Source: Mucilaginibacter gossypii
GTDB lineage: Bacteria > Bacteroidota > Bacteroidia > Sphingobacteriales > Sphingobacteriaceae
Assembly: GCF_900100945.1 (NCBI RefSeq)
Contig: NZ_FNCG01000002.1
Span: 353,940 to 417,939 of the forward strand
DNA: 64,000 nt
Direction of reading: 5' to 3'
Below the pieces are notes generated by a model, which had not been told where the DNA came from, searched no databases, and was given only the letters and a program-made list of their open reading frames with translations. The translations under genes were made by a program, and so were the position numbers. Of the stretch, positions 17,223 to 27,164 are shown in pieces (position 1 is the first letter of the stretch; each line of letters begins with the position of its first letter).

Positions 17223-17636
17223 ATGAAAGAGCTGGAAAACAAATTAATGGAAAAGCGGATCAATCCCACCGCTATGCGTTTGGTGGTACTGGACTACCTG
17301 CTTAAACAAACTAACGCTGTCAGTTTAACAGATATGGAATTAAGCCTCGAAAAAACCGACCGGGTAACTTTATACAGAAGCGTAAAAACATTTGAAGAAC
17401 ATGGGTTAGTACACCGGATCGATGATGGCACTGGCATTACTAAGTTCGCACTTTGCCAACCGGCTTGTACCGTTGACGGACACCACGACCTCCACGTACA
17501 TTTTTACTGTACGAATTGCGGTGAAACCCACTGTTTGCCTAAAACGCAAATACCGGAAGTTAAACTGCCGGGCGGTTACGAAAGGCAGGAAACAAGCTTG
17601 CTTGTCAAAGGCTTATGCGCTGAATGTAAAAATTAA
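17223..17636 (+). CDS. Fur/Zur-family metalloregulator
   Basis: A 137-residue Fur-family protein: winged helix (about 10-75, DRVTLYRSVKTFEEHGLVHRI), then the HHDLHVHFYCTNCGETHC metal-binding stretch and a second CxxC (Cys132, Cys135) that would hold the structural zinc. It lies 3 bp after the czcB-like gene in the same operon, so it probably senses Zn or a related ion and controls the block, although classical Zur represses uptake rather than efflux. Subfamily assignment is inference. Confidence 0.8.
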   Translation: MKELENKLMEKRINPTAMRLVVLDYLLKQTNAVSLTDMELSLEKTDRVTLYRSVKTFEEHGLVHRIDDGTGITKFALCQPACTVDGHHDLHVHFYCTNCGETHCLPKTQIPEVKLPGGYERQETSLLVKGLCAECKN

Positions 17637-17684
17637 TGCACTACGATTGCAGGGCATACCTGCTTAAATTTGAAGATGTTAATC

Positions 17685-17861
17685 ATGAGTGAAGAAAAAT
17701 TTGTGGCTTTTGACGATCAGTTGAAAGATCTGCGGCCCGAAGTAAAACAGAAGGCATTGGAACTGGCAGAAGGTTATCATCAGGATGGTCTGGAACCCGG
17801 TATAGCCTTGAAAAAAGCAATTGCAGAAGCCGAACTTTGGTTTTTAGATTCAGAAGGATAA
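17685..17861 (+). CDS. Small hypothetical acidic protein
   Basis: 58 residues from the preferred ATG (MSEEKFVAFDDQLKDLRPEV). An in-frame ATG at 17670 would add MKMLI. It is helical and acidic, with one pattern (EVKQKALELAEGYHQDGLEPGIALKKAIAEAELWFLD) typical of small proteins found between metal-resistance genes in Bacteroidota. Function is unknown. Spacing of 18 bp to the ATPase gene suggests co-transcription. Confidence 0.6.
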   Translation: MSEEKFVAFDDQLKDLRPEVKQKALELAEGYHQDGLEPGIALKKAIAEAELWFLDSEG

Positions 17862-17879
17862 ACCGTTTAATTTAAAACT

Positions 17880-19910
17880 ATGAAAAAAGAAACTAAGAGC
17901 GGTGTGGCAGATACAAATCTGCCGGATAGCCACATAAAAACAGGAGAAGATAAAGCCCAGGTTAATATCATAAAGGATACTGATCGCGAATTGAAATCGG
18001 ATGAGGAGGAAGAAGAAGATGAAACACTGGATTTGAATAAACCTGCTGAAGAAGAAAACTGGCTAAGCCATTGGCCGCTGCTTACCGCTTTAGCTATTTT
18101 GATGGTTATGCTTACCCTGGAGTTTGGATTTGAATTTCAGCCGGTCTTTCCCGTTAACCTGATCATATTTTCCGTGGCGTTTTTACTTGCCGGTTATAAT
18201 GTGTTAGGTATGGCCTGGCGCAAAGCCAAACATTTTGATTTCTTTAATGAGTTTTTCCTGATGAGCGTAGCTACTTTGGGTGCATTCAGCATCGGCTCTT
18301 ACAGCGAAGGAGTAGCGGTTATGGTGTTTTATTCTATTGGTGAATGGTTCCAGGATGCGGCGGTCAACAAAGCCAAAAAGAGCATAAAAGCCTTACTGGA
18401 CATCAGGCCGGATAAAGTAACAGTGATTCGGGATGGTAATACATCAGTTACCGATCCGAAAGAAATCAAAATCGATGAGATAATCCAGGTAAAAGCCGGC
18501 GAAAAGGTTGCGCTGGATGGTGAACTCTATTCGGATGCGGCTACTTTCAATACTGCGGCTTTAACCGGAGAAAGCAAACCGGATACCAAAAGAAAAGGTG
18601 AAACCGTGCTGGCCGGGATGATCAATTTAGATAAGGTATCAGAAGTGCAGGTGAAATCGCTCTTTAAGGATAGTAAGTTGAGCAAGATACTTGAAATGGT
18701 ACAGGATGCCACAGCCCGTAAATCACAGACGCAGCTTTTTATAAGCCGTTTTGCAAAAATCTATACACCAATTGTTTTTGCGCTTGCTTTGCTGGTTTGT
18801 TTTGCGCCCTATTTTTTTACCGACCCTTATAATTTCCATCAATGGTTTTACCGCGCACTGGTTTTTCTTGTCATTAGCTGCCCCTGCGCTTTGGTAGTAT
18901 CTATCCCACTGGGTTATTTTGGCGGCATCGGCCTGGCCTCCCGCAGCGGTATCTTGTTTAAAGGTTCTAATTTTTTAGATGTGATGACGACCATTAATAC
19001 CGTCATTATGGATAAAACAGGCACTTTAACCAAAGGTGTATTTAATGTGCAGGAGGTTATCACTGATGGCATTGATCAAAAGGAACTGGTCAGGATCACA
19101 GCTGCTATCGAAAGCAATTCGACCCACCCTATCGCAAAAGCAGTTGTTGCCTATGCGGGGGATTCGCTGGGTGATTTGAAAGCAAAAGATGTACAAGAAA
19201 TATCAGGACATGGGTTAAAAGGAGATGTTGAAGGCAAAACTGTTGTAGCCGGAAATAGCAAACTATTAAAGAAATTCAATATCGCTTACCCTGGGGAAGT
19301 AGATCAATTGGTTGATACGGTGGTTGTCGTCGCTATTAATGGCAAGTATGCAGGTTACCTGACGATTGCAGACGAAATTAAAGAAGATGCCAAACAGGCC
19401 ATCGACCAGATGCACAGCCTGAAAATACAAACCATTATGCTGTCCGGTGATAAACAGGCGGTAGTTGATAAGGTGGCCAAACGGTTAGGTATTGATAAAG
19501 CCTTTGGAGATCTGCTGCCTGATGGAAAGGTGCAAAAGGTACAGGAATTTAAAAATTCAGGCAATCGGATAGCATTTGTGGGAGACGGCGTAAACGATGC
19601 GCCGGTGGTGGCGCTGGCTGATGCCGGAATAGCGATGGGTGGCTTAGGCAGCGATGCCACTATAGAAACCGCAGATATTGTTATTCAAAATGATCAGCCC
19701 TCTAAAATAACTGCCGCTATTAAAATCGGCAGGATCACCAAACAGATCGTCTGGCAGAATATCACCATCGCGATGGTCGTCAAAGTCATTGTATTGGTTC
19801 TTGGAGCAGGTGGTGTAGCCAATTTATGGGAAGCTGTTATTGCCGATGTCGGCGTTGCGCTTTTAGCCATCCTGAATGCTGTCAGGATACAAAAAATGAA
19901 GCTGGAGTAA
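17880..19910 (+). CDS. Zn/Cd/Pb-type P1B ATPase (ZntA/CadA-like)
   Basis: A 676-residue heavy-metal P-type ATPase exporting divalent ions from cytoplasm to periplasm. The CPC motif is in the P1B-2 form SCPCALVVSIP (about 333-343), with the phosphorylation site MDKTGTLTKG, the TGES actuator loop (ALTGESKP), the HP motif (THPIAKAV) and GDGVNDAPVVALAD. Instead of an HMA domain, the N terminus (about 1-60) is highly acidic, with an unbroken run of glutamates and aspartates that may bind metal. It lies within the CzcA-type block, which supports a Zn/Cd substrate. Confidence 0.9.
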   Translation: MKKETKSGVADTNLPDSHIKTGEDKAQVNIIKDTDRELKSDEEEEEDETLDLNKPAEEENWLSHWPLLTALAILMVMLTLEFGFEFQPVFPVNLIIFSVAFLLAGYNVLGMAWRKAKHFDFFNEFFLMSVATLGAFSIGSYSEGVAVMVFYSIGEWFQDAAVNKAKKSIKALLDIRPDKVTVIRDGNTSVTDPKEIKIDEIIQVKAGEKVALDGELYSDAATFNTAALTGESKPDTKRKGETVLAGMINLDKVSEVQVKSLFKDSKLSKILEMVQDATARKSQTQLFISRFAKIYTPIVFALALLVCFAPYFFTDPYNFHQWFYRALVFLVISCPCALVVSIPLGYFGGIGLASRSGILFKGSNFLDVMTTINTVIMDKTGTLTKGVFNVQEVITDGIDQKELVRITAAIESNSTHPIAKAVVAYAGDSLGDLKAKDVQEISGHGLKGDVEGKTVVAGNSKLLKKFNIAYPGEVDQLVDTVVVVAINGKYAGYLTIADEIKEDAKQAIDQMHSLKIQTIMLSGDKQAVVDKVAKRLGIDKAFGDLLPDGKVQKVQEFKNSGNRIAFVGDGVNDAPVVALADAGIAMGGLGSDATIETADIVIQNDQPSKITAAIKIGRITKQIVWQNITIAMVVKVIVLVLGAGGVANLWEAVIADVGVALLAILNAVRIQKMKLE

Positions 19911-19934
19911 ATTATTCACTAAACAGGTTAAGCT

Positions 19935-20366
19935 ATGTTGGCAGATACAGATGATGGGGCCTTGTTAGGGTTGTTGCACAACAAAAACACAAGGCGCGAA
20001 GCGTTTGAACAGGTACTGAAAAAGTATCAGCAGAAAATATACTTTTTCCTGCGCAGAACAGGTTTAGAACACGAGGTTACGGATGAATTAGTACAGGATG
20101 TTTTCTTGAAATTCTGGAAATTGCCAAATGCAGAGCAAGAAAGCAATTCCTTAATTATCACACTCTACCGCCTCTCGGTCGCAAGGTTGAAAAATAGTCA
20201 CCCGGCGGGTTTGCAGGGATTAACGCAGCAAGAACAAATTATTGTAGTTTTAAAAACGCAGGAAGATTTTGACTTTCAGGAGATAGCACAAATTGTAGCT
20301 ATACCTGTTAACGAGGTAAGAAGCCTATTCAAAACTGGTATTATCAAAATAAACGACCAACTCTAA
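19935..20366 (+). CDS. Short sigma-70 (ECF)-like protein
   Basis: 143 residues. The region-2-like segment is clear (FLRRTGLEHEVTDELVQDVFLKFWKLP, about 35-63), and the C-terminal part (LTQQEQIIVVLKTQEDFDFQEIAQIVAIPVNEVRSLFKTGIIKI) resembles a region-4 helix-turn-helix. The linker is shorter than in typical ECF sigma factors (about 180 residues) and part of region 2 is missing, so it may be a degenerate or specialised regulator. It lies between two metal-export genes, 24 bp after the ATPase and 20 bp before the CDF gene. Confidence 0.65.
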   Translation: MLADTDDGALLGLLHNKNTRREAFEQVLKKYQQKIYFFLRRTGLEHEVTDELVQDVFLKFWKLPNAEQESNSLIITLYRLSVARLKNSHPAGLQGLTQQEQIIVVLKTQEDFDFQEIAQIVAIPVNEVRSLFKTGIIKINDQL

Positions 20367-20386
20367 TTAACAACTAAAATAACGCA

Positions 20387-21283
20387 ATGGCACACGCACA
20401 CGACCACACCTCTTCCAATCATGGTAAAGCTTTTATGATCGGGATATTTTTAAATACTGCTTACGTAGTGATGGAAGTCATTTATGGCCTGATTGCCCAT
20501 TCGTCGGCACTTTTGGCCGATGCCGGGCATAATGCAGGCGATGTTTTAAGCCTGGGGTTTTCATGGGGTGCTTTAGCTTTTGCGCTTAAAAAACCCTCGC
20601 CAAACTATACTTACGGGTTAAAACGCATGAGTATTTTAGCATCCATCCTTAACGCTTTGATCCTGTTGGTTACGATGGGTATTATTGCCGGGGATGCCAT
20701 ACACAAATTCAAACATTTAGAGAATGTAGATGAAAACATCGTAATGTGGGTTGCGGCTGTGGGTATCCTGATCAATGGGTTTACCGCCTGGCTATTTATG
20801 AAAGGCCAAAAGGAAGACTTGAATATTAAAGGTGCATTCCTGCACATGGCTGCTGATGCCGCTGTCGCGCTGGGTGTGGTCATTGCCGGTTTCATTATTA
20901 AATTAACACACTATAACTGGATCGACCCGGTGATGTGTTTTATAATCATTATCGTGGTCGTTTGGGGAACCTGGGGCCTACTAAAAGATTCAGTCAACTT
21001 GGCGTTGGATGCTGTCCCGGAGGGCATTTCCATTGCAAAAGTTAAAAACTACTTTTCAGGCGTAAAAGGTGTAAAAGGAGTTTACGATCTGCATATATGG
21101 GGTATGAGTACCACACAAACTGCGCTATCTGTCCATTTGCTTGTGCCGGATCATAAAGACGATAATATTATAATGGAGATCAGGGAACAGCTACACGAGC
21201 AGTTTGAGATCACGCATCCCACCATCCAGATTATTCATGATGAAAAGTTCATGGCCTATAAAAAAGATTGTGTCAATGGATAA
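20387..21283 (+). CDS. Cation diffusion facilitator (CzcD/ZitB-like) exporter
   Basis: A 298-residue inner-membrane zinc/divalent-cation:proton antiporter. A short His-rich N terminus (AHAHDHTSSNH) precedes six membrane helices. The metal site residues are seen as LLADAGHNAGD in helix 2 and HMAADAAVALGV in helix 5. The cytoplasmic ferredoxin-like domain (about 205-298) is present and complete (VYDLHIWGMSTTQTALSVHLL). It completes the divalent-metal block, and a terminator-like hairpin lies between it and the convergent kinase gene. Confidence 0.9.
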   Translation: MAHAHDHTSSNHGKAFMIGIFLNTAYVVMEVIYGLIAHSSALLADAGHNAGDVLSLGFSWGALAFALKKPSPNYTYGLKRMSILASILNALILLVTMGIIAGDAIHKFKHLENVDENIVMWVAAVGILINGFTAWLFMKGQKEDLNIKGAFLHMAADAAVALGVVIAGFIIKLTHYNWIDPVMCFIIIIVVVWGTWGLLKDSVNLALDAVPEGISIAKVKNYFSGVKGVKGVYDLHIWGMSTTQTALSVHLLVPDHKDDNIIMEIREQLHEQFEITHPTIQIIHDEKFMAYKKDCVNG

Positions 21284-21389
21284 ATAGAAATTAGCAAACT
21301 GAAAAAAGAAGATTGCGGTTAACAAAACGAAATTTGCTTAAAAGAAATTTTCTAACTTAGCGTAGTTCCCCTGATTAATAATAAATATC

Positions 21390-21417
21390 ATCCAAAGAGG
21401 CGATTGCTTCTTTGGAT
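21390..21417. terminator. Bidirectional terminator hairpin between CDF and kinase genes
   Basis: Stem ATCCAAAG/CTTTGGAT (21390-21397, 21410-21417), extendable inward, with T residues after it on the plus strand and A residues before it. The apical GCGATTG differs by one base from the GCGAGTG found in the 8.2-kb and 10.95-kb hairpins. TTTG (21333) and TAACTTAG (21353-21360) upstream could serve as promoter boxes. Confidence 0.6.
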
Positions 21418-21420
21418 TTT

Positions 21421-23277
21421 TTATGCCAGCGGTAATTTGAAATAAAATGTTGAACCAGCACCTTCCTCACTTTCAATAGCGATCTGACTGTTGTGGTATT
21501 TTAAGATCTCAGCCACCAGGTAAAGCCCAATACCAAATCCTGAAACTTGTTTGATCCGCTCATTCTCTACACGATAGAAGCGCTCGAATAATTTATCCTG
21601 GTCGCGGCGCCTGATGCCGATCCCCTCATCGCTTACCGAAAGTTGGGCGTAGCCATCCGTTGTTTTACAACGTACAATTATCAGGCTGCCTTTAGGTGAA
21701 TATTTAACAGCGTTACTTAATAAATTCTCAATCACCTGCCCGATCTTTTCCCGGTCAGCATTCACCACTACAGATTCGCAGTCTTTTAATTCTATCGGGT
21801 GAGAAGGAGAAATGACCGCAAAATCTGTCACAACTTCCAATAATAATTCATGGATATTGAACGGATGTATATCTAACTTAAATTCGCCTTCCAGCAGCCG
21901 GGCATTGTCCAGGAGGTTACGGATCAGGCTGTGCATTTTATTGCTTTGCTTATCTACGCGGGTCAATGCGTTGATCCTGAAGTCATCGTCATCCTCCTTC
22001 GCTTTAGCTAAAAGCACCTGGATATACGATTTAACCGTAGTTAGCGGAGTTTTTAATTCGTGGCTGGCGATATTTATAAAATCATTCTTGCGTATCTCCG
22101 CAAGTTTCTGTTCAGTAATATCATACACAGACCCGATAAAACGGATAGGCTTTTCTTTTTGATCAAAAAAGACCTTGCCTTTTGATTTGACCCAGCGCAA
22201 TTTCTTGTCTTTTGCGCCGATCGTGCGGTATTCTACGTCATAGTCGCCATTGGATACGCTTTTGATGAAGGCTGAATCTTTGATCAATGAATCGACCCGC
22301 TCCCGGTCATCAGGGTGAAGTCCAGGGAGAAAATCCCCCTCATAGGTTACTTCACGATCTCCGTCTATATCGAACAGCTCACGGCAGCGCTGATCCCAGT
22401 ACATCAGCCCGGTAACTAAATTTTTATCAAATGTTCCCAGTTCCGCTGCCTGTACAGCCAGCCGGAACGAAGCTTCCGAAGCTTCTGTTCGTTTGCGATC
22501 TTCGACGCGCTGCGTCACATCTTCGGCCGCTACAAGAATACCAGATACCTTACCATCGGAATTATGCAGCGGCTCGTACAGATAACTAACGTAATTCGTG
22601 ATCAACCCATCAGCCGTTTCCAGTAAATGCGGAGTTTCAACTTCTCCGTGCGGCTCACCGGTTTCATAAACGTGTTTAAGCACATTGGGGAAAGACTGGC
22701 CTTTTAATTCGGGCAGTACTTCCAGCAAAGGCTTGTCCAGCGTTTGTTCGGGCGTTTTTCGCCAGTAATCGAACAATGCCTGGTTAGCAATTTCCACCAC
22801 AAATTCAGGCCCGTTTAGTACCAGCATAATATAAGGGCTCTTGGTCACTAATTGCCTGAATTTGTTTTCGCTTTGTTCTATCTGCTTTTGGGCCACAACC
22901 CTGGTGGTTACGTCGTTGGCAAAGCAGATCACACCGCTGATCTTTCCTTCTGCATCTTTGAAGGGCTGATAAGAGCAATTCAAAAAGTAGTTCCTTAATT
23001 GGCCTCCGACCTCAAGCTGTGCCTCCACATCTCCTGAAAAATAAGGAATGCCTGTGCGAAATACGTTGCGAATAAGTTTTTCAAATGGCTGATTTCTCAG
23101 CTGGGGAAGGGCATCGCCGAATTTTTTTCCTAATACTACTGTTGTTTTTCCCCAGGTTCTTAACACCGCCGGGTTTGCCAGGGTAATAACCAGTTCTTCT
23201 CCCATTAAAAGGAAGATAGGAAATGGAGAGGATTCAATAATAGTACGAAAAACAGTGACAGAATCCTGAATGTCCAT
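21421..23277 (-). CDS. PAS-domain sensor histidine kinase
   Basis: A 618-residue soluble kinase with no membrane segments. Three PAS/PAC units (about 8-130, 138-255 and 265-385, each ending in an ...DVT/DIT linker) precede a HisKA domain with the phosphorylated His in FINIASHELKTPLTTVKSYIQVLL (about 398-425). A HATPase domain follows, with N box ENLLSNAVKYS, G1 DEGIGI and G2 GFGIGLYLV. No response regulator gene adjoins it, so its partner must be elsewhere. It converges on the CDF gene and diverges from copA. A link to metal sensing is possible only by position. Confidence 0.88.
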   Translation of the reverse strand: MDIQDSVTVFRTIIESSPFPIFLLMGEELVITLANPAVLRTWGKTTVVLGKKFGDALPQLRNQPFEKLIRNVFRTGIPYFSGDVEAQLEVGGQLRNYFLNCSYQPFKDAEGKISGVICFANDVTTRVVAQKQIEQSENKFRQLVTKSPYIMLVLNGPEFVVEIANQALFDYWRKTPEQTLDKPLLEVLPELKGQSFPNVLKHVYETGEPHGEVETPHLLETADGLITNYVSYLYEPLHNSDGKVSGILVAAEDVTQRVEDRKRTEASEASFRLAVQAAELGTFDKNLVTGLMYWDQRCRELFDIDGDREVTYEGDFLPGLHPDDRERVDSLIKDSAFIKSVSNGDYDVEYRTIGAKDKKLRWVKSKGKVFFDQKEKPIRFIGSVYDITEQKLAEIRKNDFINIASHELKTPLTTVKSYIQVLLAKAKEDDDDFRINALTRVDKQSNKMHSLIRNLLDNARLLEGEFKLDIHPFNIHELLLEVVTDFAVISPSHPIELKDCESVVVNADREKIGQVIENLLSNAVKYSPKGSLIIVRCKTTDGYAQLSVSDEGIGIRRRDQDKLFERFYRVENERIKQVSGFGIGLYLVAEILKYHNSQIAIESEEGAGSTFYFKLPLA

Positions 23278-23412
23278 TTTGGGCGGCTAATTTTATAAAG
23301 TGTCTGGCTAATTATAGTAGATTATAAAGCATTGATTCAATGAAATGTTTTAATAGAGAATGTTTTTTTCTTGATGTGTAAACAATTATTAAACCGCAGT
23401 ACGAAATCTTCA

Positions 23413-23423
23413 AATTATATAAA
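23413..23423 (+). promoter_or_regulatory. AATTATATAAA element upstream of copA
   Basis: The 11-bp word AATTATATAAA also stands ahead of the copper genes at 30122-30132 and 37152-37162. Here a TAATTTTG box (23466-23473) further downstream is the likely -7 element for copA. Confidence 0.4.
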
Positions 23424-23494
23424 TCTTTCGCTGAATCCTGTAAGAGTTTAAGTGTAGGCCCGGTGTAATTTTGTCTTATCAAACAATTACACGC

Positions 23495-25729
23495 ATGGCA
23501 GCACAGCATTTGATTACACTCACTTTCCCCGTTACTGGCATGACCTGCGCCGCCTGTGCATCCAGCGTAGAATCGATGATCGGCTTACAAAATGGAGTTG
23601 AAAAGGCCGAAGTTAACTATGCCACACAATCCGTCAAAGTGGCCTTTCATCCCGAAATCATTGAGCCTGCCGGTTTGCAGCGTTCTGTTCAGTCAATCGG
23701 ATATGATTTGATCATTGATACCGTTAACGGTAAAGAAAAACAGGAAGAAGCGAAACTGGATCAATACAATAAGCTGAAAAGAAATATCATGTGGGCGGGT
23801 GTTTTAACTATCCCCACTGTACTGATCGGCATGGTATTTATGAATATACCCTATGCCAATTATATCATGCTAATGTTGACCGCACCTGTGCTTTTCATAG
23901 CCGGCAGGAGTTTTTTTACAAATGCCTGGAAACAAGCCGTTCACAGAAAGGCAAACATGGATACCCTGGTCGCTATGAGTACCGGTATTGCTTTTTTATT
24001 CAGCGTTTTCAATACGGCCTATCCTGAATTTTGGCACCGGCAGGGTCTGCACCCGCATGTGTATTTTGAAGCCGCTTCCGTCGTAATCGTCTTTATCATG
24101 TTAGGCAAACTTCTGGAAGAAAAGGCTAAATCAAATACATCTTCCGCCATTAAAAAATTAATAGGGCTGCAACCCCAAACGGTGCTATTGATAACCGCTC
24201 ATGGGCAAATTGAAATTCCGGTGTCCGATGTTCAGGTTGGCGATCAATTATTAGTCCGTCCGGGCGACAAGATTCCGGTCGATGGAACGCTTTATGAAGG
24301 CAGCTCATTCGTTGACGAAAGCATGATCAGCGGCGAACCTGTTGCGGTAGAAAAAAAGGCCGGGGACCAGGTTTTTGCCGGAACATTGAACCAAAAGGGC
24401 AGTTTCCGTTTTACTGCCCAAAAGGTGGGCGGGGGTACGATGCTGGCGCAGATCATTCAATTGGTGCAGGACGCGCAAGGTTCCAAAGCACCGGTACAAA
24501 AATTAGTAGATAAGATTGCTGGCGTTTTCGTACCGGTAGTCATGCTGATCGCTTTATTAAGTTTAAGTGCCTGGCTGTTATTCGGAGGGCAACATGCCTT
24601 AACCCAAGGGTTGTTAGCTATGGTGACGGTATTAGTTATCGCCTGCCCCTGCGCGCTGGGTCTGGCCACACCTACAGCAATAATGGTTGGTATAGGCAAA
24701 GGCGCAGAAAACGGGATTTTGATCAAAGATGCCGAAGCGCTCGAATCAGGCCACAAAGTAAACGTGGTAGTACTTGATAAAACCGGAACGATAACCGAAG
24801 GAAAACCCAATTTAACCAACTTCTTATGGGCTGATCGAGCCAGGCTTGATCAGAACCAGTTGCAAACTATCTTTTTATCAATAGAGCATCAATCAGAACA
24901 TCCGTTGGCTGAAGCTATTGTTTCCTATTTGACATCAGAAACTGCAACGATTATTCCTATTACCTCCTTCAACAGCATAACAGGCAAAGGTGTTGAAGCA
25001 GAATTTGAGGGACAGGTTTATTTCGCAGGAAATCATAAACTGATTGAGGAAAAACATATTGTTATTCCGGAAGAGTTGCAAAACGATATTGATAGCTTTT
25101 TAAAACAGGCTAAAACTGTGATCTATTTTGCAGATGATAAGCACGTATTGGCCATAGCAGCTATAGCAGATCAAATTAAATCTGGTTCAGCCGAAGCGGT
25201 AAGACAGTTAAAATTGCAGGGTATAGAAGTTTATATGCTGACCGGCGATAACGCGCAGACCGCCGAAGCCATTGCTGCCGAGGCTGGTATTGAACAATAC
25301 CGTGCCGATACCCTGCCTTCGGATAAGGCCGGATTTATTAAGGAATTGCAGGCCATGGGTAAAGTCGTAGCGATGATCGGCGATGGTATAAATGACAGCC
25401 AGGCATTGGCGCAGGCGGATGTGTCCATAGCGATGGGTAAGGGTTCTGATATTGCGATAGACGTTGCCAGGATCACTTTAGTTTCCTCTGATCTGCGGCA
25501 GGTGCCCAAAGCGCTAAGGCTTTCCAAATTAACGGTTCGTGCCATTCGTCAAAACCTGTTTTGGGCTTTTGTTTATAACCTCATTGGCATACCTATAGCC
25601 GCCGGGATATTATATCCGGTCAATGGCTTTTTACTCAACCCGATGATCGCAGGCGCGGCAATGGCCTTGAGTTCGGTATCCGTGGTGAGCAACAGCCTCC
25701 GGCTCAAACTTTCAAAACTTAATCTTTAA
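23495..25729 (+). CDS. copA: Cu(I)-translocating P-type ATPase CopA
   Basis: A 744-residue P1B-1 ATPase pumping Cu(I)/Ag(I) out of the cytoplasm. One N-terminal HMA domain with MTCAAC (about 15-20), CPC motif [11 protein letters not shown], phosphorylation site [13 protein letters not shown] loop, HP motif (SEHPLAEAI) and [10 protein letters not shown] are all present. An upstream TTG (23471) is in frame but lies within the -7 box, so ATG 23495 is preferred. An HMA chaperone, an HMA-AraC regulator and a DUF305 protein follow on the same strand, forming a copper-homeostasis unit. Confidence 0.92.
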   Translation: MAAQHLITLTFPVTGMTCAACASSVESMIGLQNGVEKAEVNYATQSVKVAFHPEIIEPAGLQRSVQSIGYDLIIDTVNGKEKQEEAKLDQYNKLKRNIMWAGVLTIPTVLIGMVFMNIPYANYIMLMLTAPVLFIAGRSFFTNAWKQAVHRKANMDTLVAMSTGIAFLFSVFNTAYPEFWHRQGLHPHVYFEAASVVIVFIMLGKLLEEKAKSNTSSAIKKLIGLQPQTVLLITAHGQIEIPVSDVQVGDQLLVRPGDKIPVDGTLYEGSSFVDESMISGEPVAVEKKAGDQVFAGTLNQKGSFRFTAQKVGGGTMLAQIIQLVQDAQGSKAPVQKLVDKIAGVFVPVVMLIALLSLSAWLLFGGQHALTQGLLAMVTVLVIACPCALGLATPTAIMVGIGKGAENGILIKDAEALESGHKVNVVVLDKTGTITEGKPNLTNFLWADRARLDQNQLQTIFLSIEHQSEHPLAEAIVSYLTSETATIIPITSFNSITGKGVEAEFEGQVYFAGNHKLIEEKHIVIPEELQNDIDSFLKQAKTVIYFADDKHVLAIAAIADQIKSGSAEAVRQLKLQGIEVYMLTGDNAQTAEAIAAEAGIEQYRADTLPSDKAGFIKELQAMGKVVAMIGDGINDSQALAQADVSIAMGKGSDIAIDVARITLVSSDLRQVPKALRLSKLTVRAIRQNLFWAFVYNLIGIPIAAGILYPVNGFLLNPMIAGAAMALSSVSVVSNSLRLKLSKLNL

Positions 25730-25747
25730 TTTTTTAAATCAACAATC

Positions 25748-25960
25748 ATGGAAACTTTAAAATTCAAAACCAATATCAAATGCGGTGGCTGTATTGCAAC
25801 CGTAACCCCGGCTTTAGACAACCTGGAAGGCATACAAAAATGGGAAGTAGATACCACGAACCCGGATAAGATCCTTACTGTGCAATCGGACGAAGCATTT
25901 AACGCTAACGACGTTATAACCGCTTTAAAAACTAAGGGATATAACGCTGAAAAAATTTAG
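25748..25960 (+). CDS. HMA-domain copper chaperone
   Basis: A 70-residue single heavy-metal-associated domain (CopZ-like). The metal site is KCGGC (Cys13, Cys16), and the rest shows the beta-alpha-beta-beta-alpha-beta pattern (KILTVQSDEAFNANDVITALKTKGYNAEKI). It should carry Cu(I) in the cytoplasm to CopA, whose gene ends 18 bp upstream. Confidence 0.85.
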   Translation: METLKFKTNIKCGGCIATVTPALDNLEGIQKWEVDTTNPDKILTVQSDEAFNANDVITALKTKGYNAEKI

Positions 25961-25984
25961 TCGTAATATTGTTTAAAGAAAAAA

Positions 25985-26548
25985 ATGATTTTACACATCA
26001 AAAATATGGTCTGCGACCGTTGCATCATGGTAGTCAGGCAACAGTTGGAAAATATCGGGTTGGATGTTGGCGAAGTCAACTTAGGCACAGCTACAGTAAA
26101 CCCCGAACTAAATAGTGAGCAATTGAGTTTGATTTCATCGCAGTTTAAATTGCTGGGCTTTGAGTTACTTGACAATGAAAAGGACCGGGTCGTTGAACGG
26201 ATCAAAAGTCTGATCATTGAAAAAGTTCACCACAGCGACTTGGCGGATACGCATCTTAATTTCCCGCAATATCTGTCAGATGGGTTAAATAAGGATTATG
26301 CCTACCTCAGCCGGATGTTCTCTGATGCAGAAGATACCACCATCGAGAAATTTATCATCCAGCAGAAAATCGAGAAAGTGAAGGAATTGCTGGAATATGG
26401 CGAGCTAAATCTAAACGAGATCACCTGGAAGATGGGCTATAGCAGCAGTGCGCATTTGTCTGCCCAATTTAAAGCCGTCACCGGGATAACGCCCAGTCAA
26501 TTCAAAACTTCTGAAAAAATGAGTAGGAAAGCTATCGATAAAATCTAA
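25985..26548 (+). CDS. HMA-AraC fusion: probable copper-responsive transcription regulator
   Basis: 187 residues. The first 70 resemble a metal-binding HMA-like domain with MVCDRC (Cys10, Cys13). Residues about 75-187 are an AraC-type DNA-binding domain: YLSRMFSDAEDTTIEKFIIQQKIEKVKELL and ITWKMGYSSSAHLSAQFKAVTGITPSQF. Such proteins sit beside copper ATPases in many Bacteroidota. The fusion suggests that Cu(I) carried by the chaperone, or free in the cytoplasm, directly switches the activator. It follows the chaperone gene by 24 bp. Function is inferred from domains and position. Confidence 0.8.
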   Translation: MILHIKNMVCDRCIMVVRQQLENIGLDVGEVNLGTATVNPELNSEQLSLISSQFKLLGFELLDNEKDRVVERIKSLIIEKVHHSDLADTHLNFPQYLSDGLNKDYAYLSRMFSDAEDTTIEKFIIQQKIEKVKELLEYGELNLNEITWKMGYSSSAHLSAQFKAVTGITPSQFKTSEKMSRKAIDKI

Positions 26549-26600
26549 GCGAAACCAAACAAAGACATTATTGAAAGGGTTAGTTTATAAAACTTTAACT

Positions 26601-27056
26601 ATGGAAAAGGGAAACTACAAGACATTTGTTTTGACGCTCTTCTTGTCTTTTATTATTATGTATGGGGTTATGTTTTTGAATGTTGACCAGGCTGACCATA
26701 TTTATTTAAGTATGACGCGCTTTTACATGACGTTAATGATGGTAGCCGCTATGGCCTTATTAATGTTAGCAATGATGCGGATGATGTATAAAAACCGCAA
26801 GCTGAACATGGTTATCATTTTATCCAGTACGGCGGCTTTTGTTCTCTCACTTATCGGTGTGCGAACCCAAACATTTGTTGGTGATGTCCAATACATGAAA
26901 GGAATGATACCCCACCATTCTATCGCAATTATGACCAGTAAAAATGCAAGTATTAAAGATCCAGAGGTAAGAAAACTTGCTGACGGTATTATTAAAACCC
27001 AAGAAAAAGAAATTGCGGAAATGAAGGCGATCCTATCACGCATGAAAAAGCAGTAA
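26601..27056 (+). CDS. DUF305-type membrane protein
   Basis: 151 residues from ATG 26601 (an in-frame TTG at 26571 is less likely). Three membrane segments (about 7-25, 38-58, 65-85) are followed by a DUF305-like stretch, FVGDVQYMKGMIPHHSIAIMTSKNASIKDPEVRKLADGI. Its GMIPHH motif is the hallmark of this ferritin-like family. Met and His residues are abundant. Members are often found in copper-resistance loci; their activity is not well defined. It lies 52 bp after the HMA-AraC gene. Confidence 0.8.
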   Translation: MEKGNYKTFVLTLFLSFIIMYGVMFLNVDQADHIYLSMTRFYMTLMMVAAMALLMLAMMRMMYKNRKLNMVIILSSTAAFVLSLIGVRTQTFVGDVQYMKGMIPHHSIAIMTSKNASIKDPEVRKLADGIIKTQEKEIAEMKAILSRMKKQ

Positions 27057-27164
27057 AGTCCTTTTTATTATCTTAATAATTCGACAAATCAGTCAATTTC
27101 TACCCACATCTATTCATCAAGAAAATATTTTACAATATATTTATAGAATATTGCTAAAATCTTA

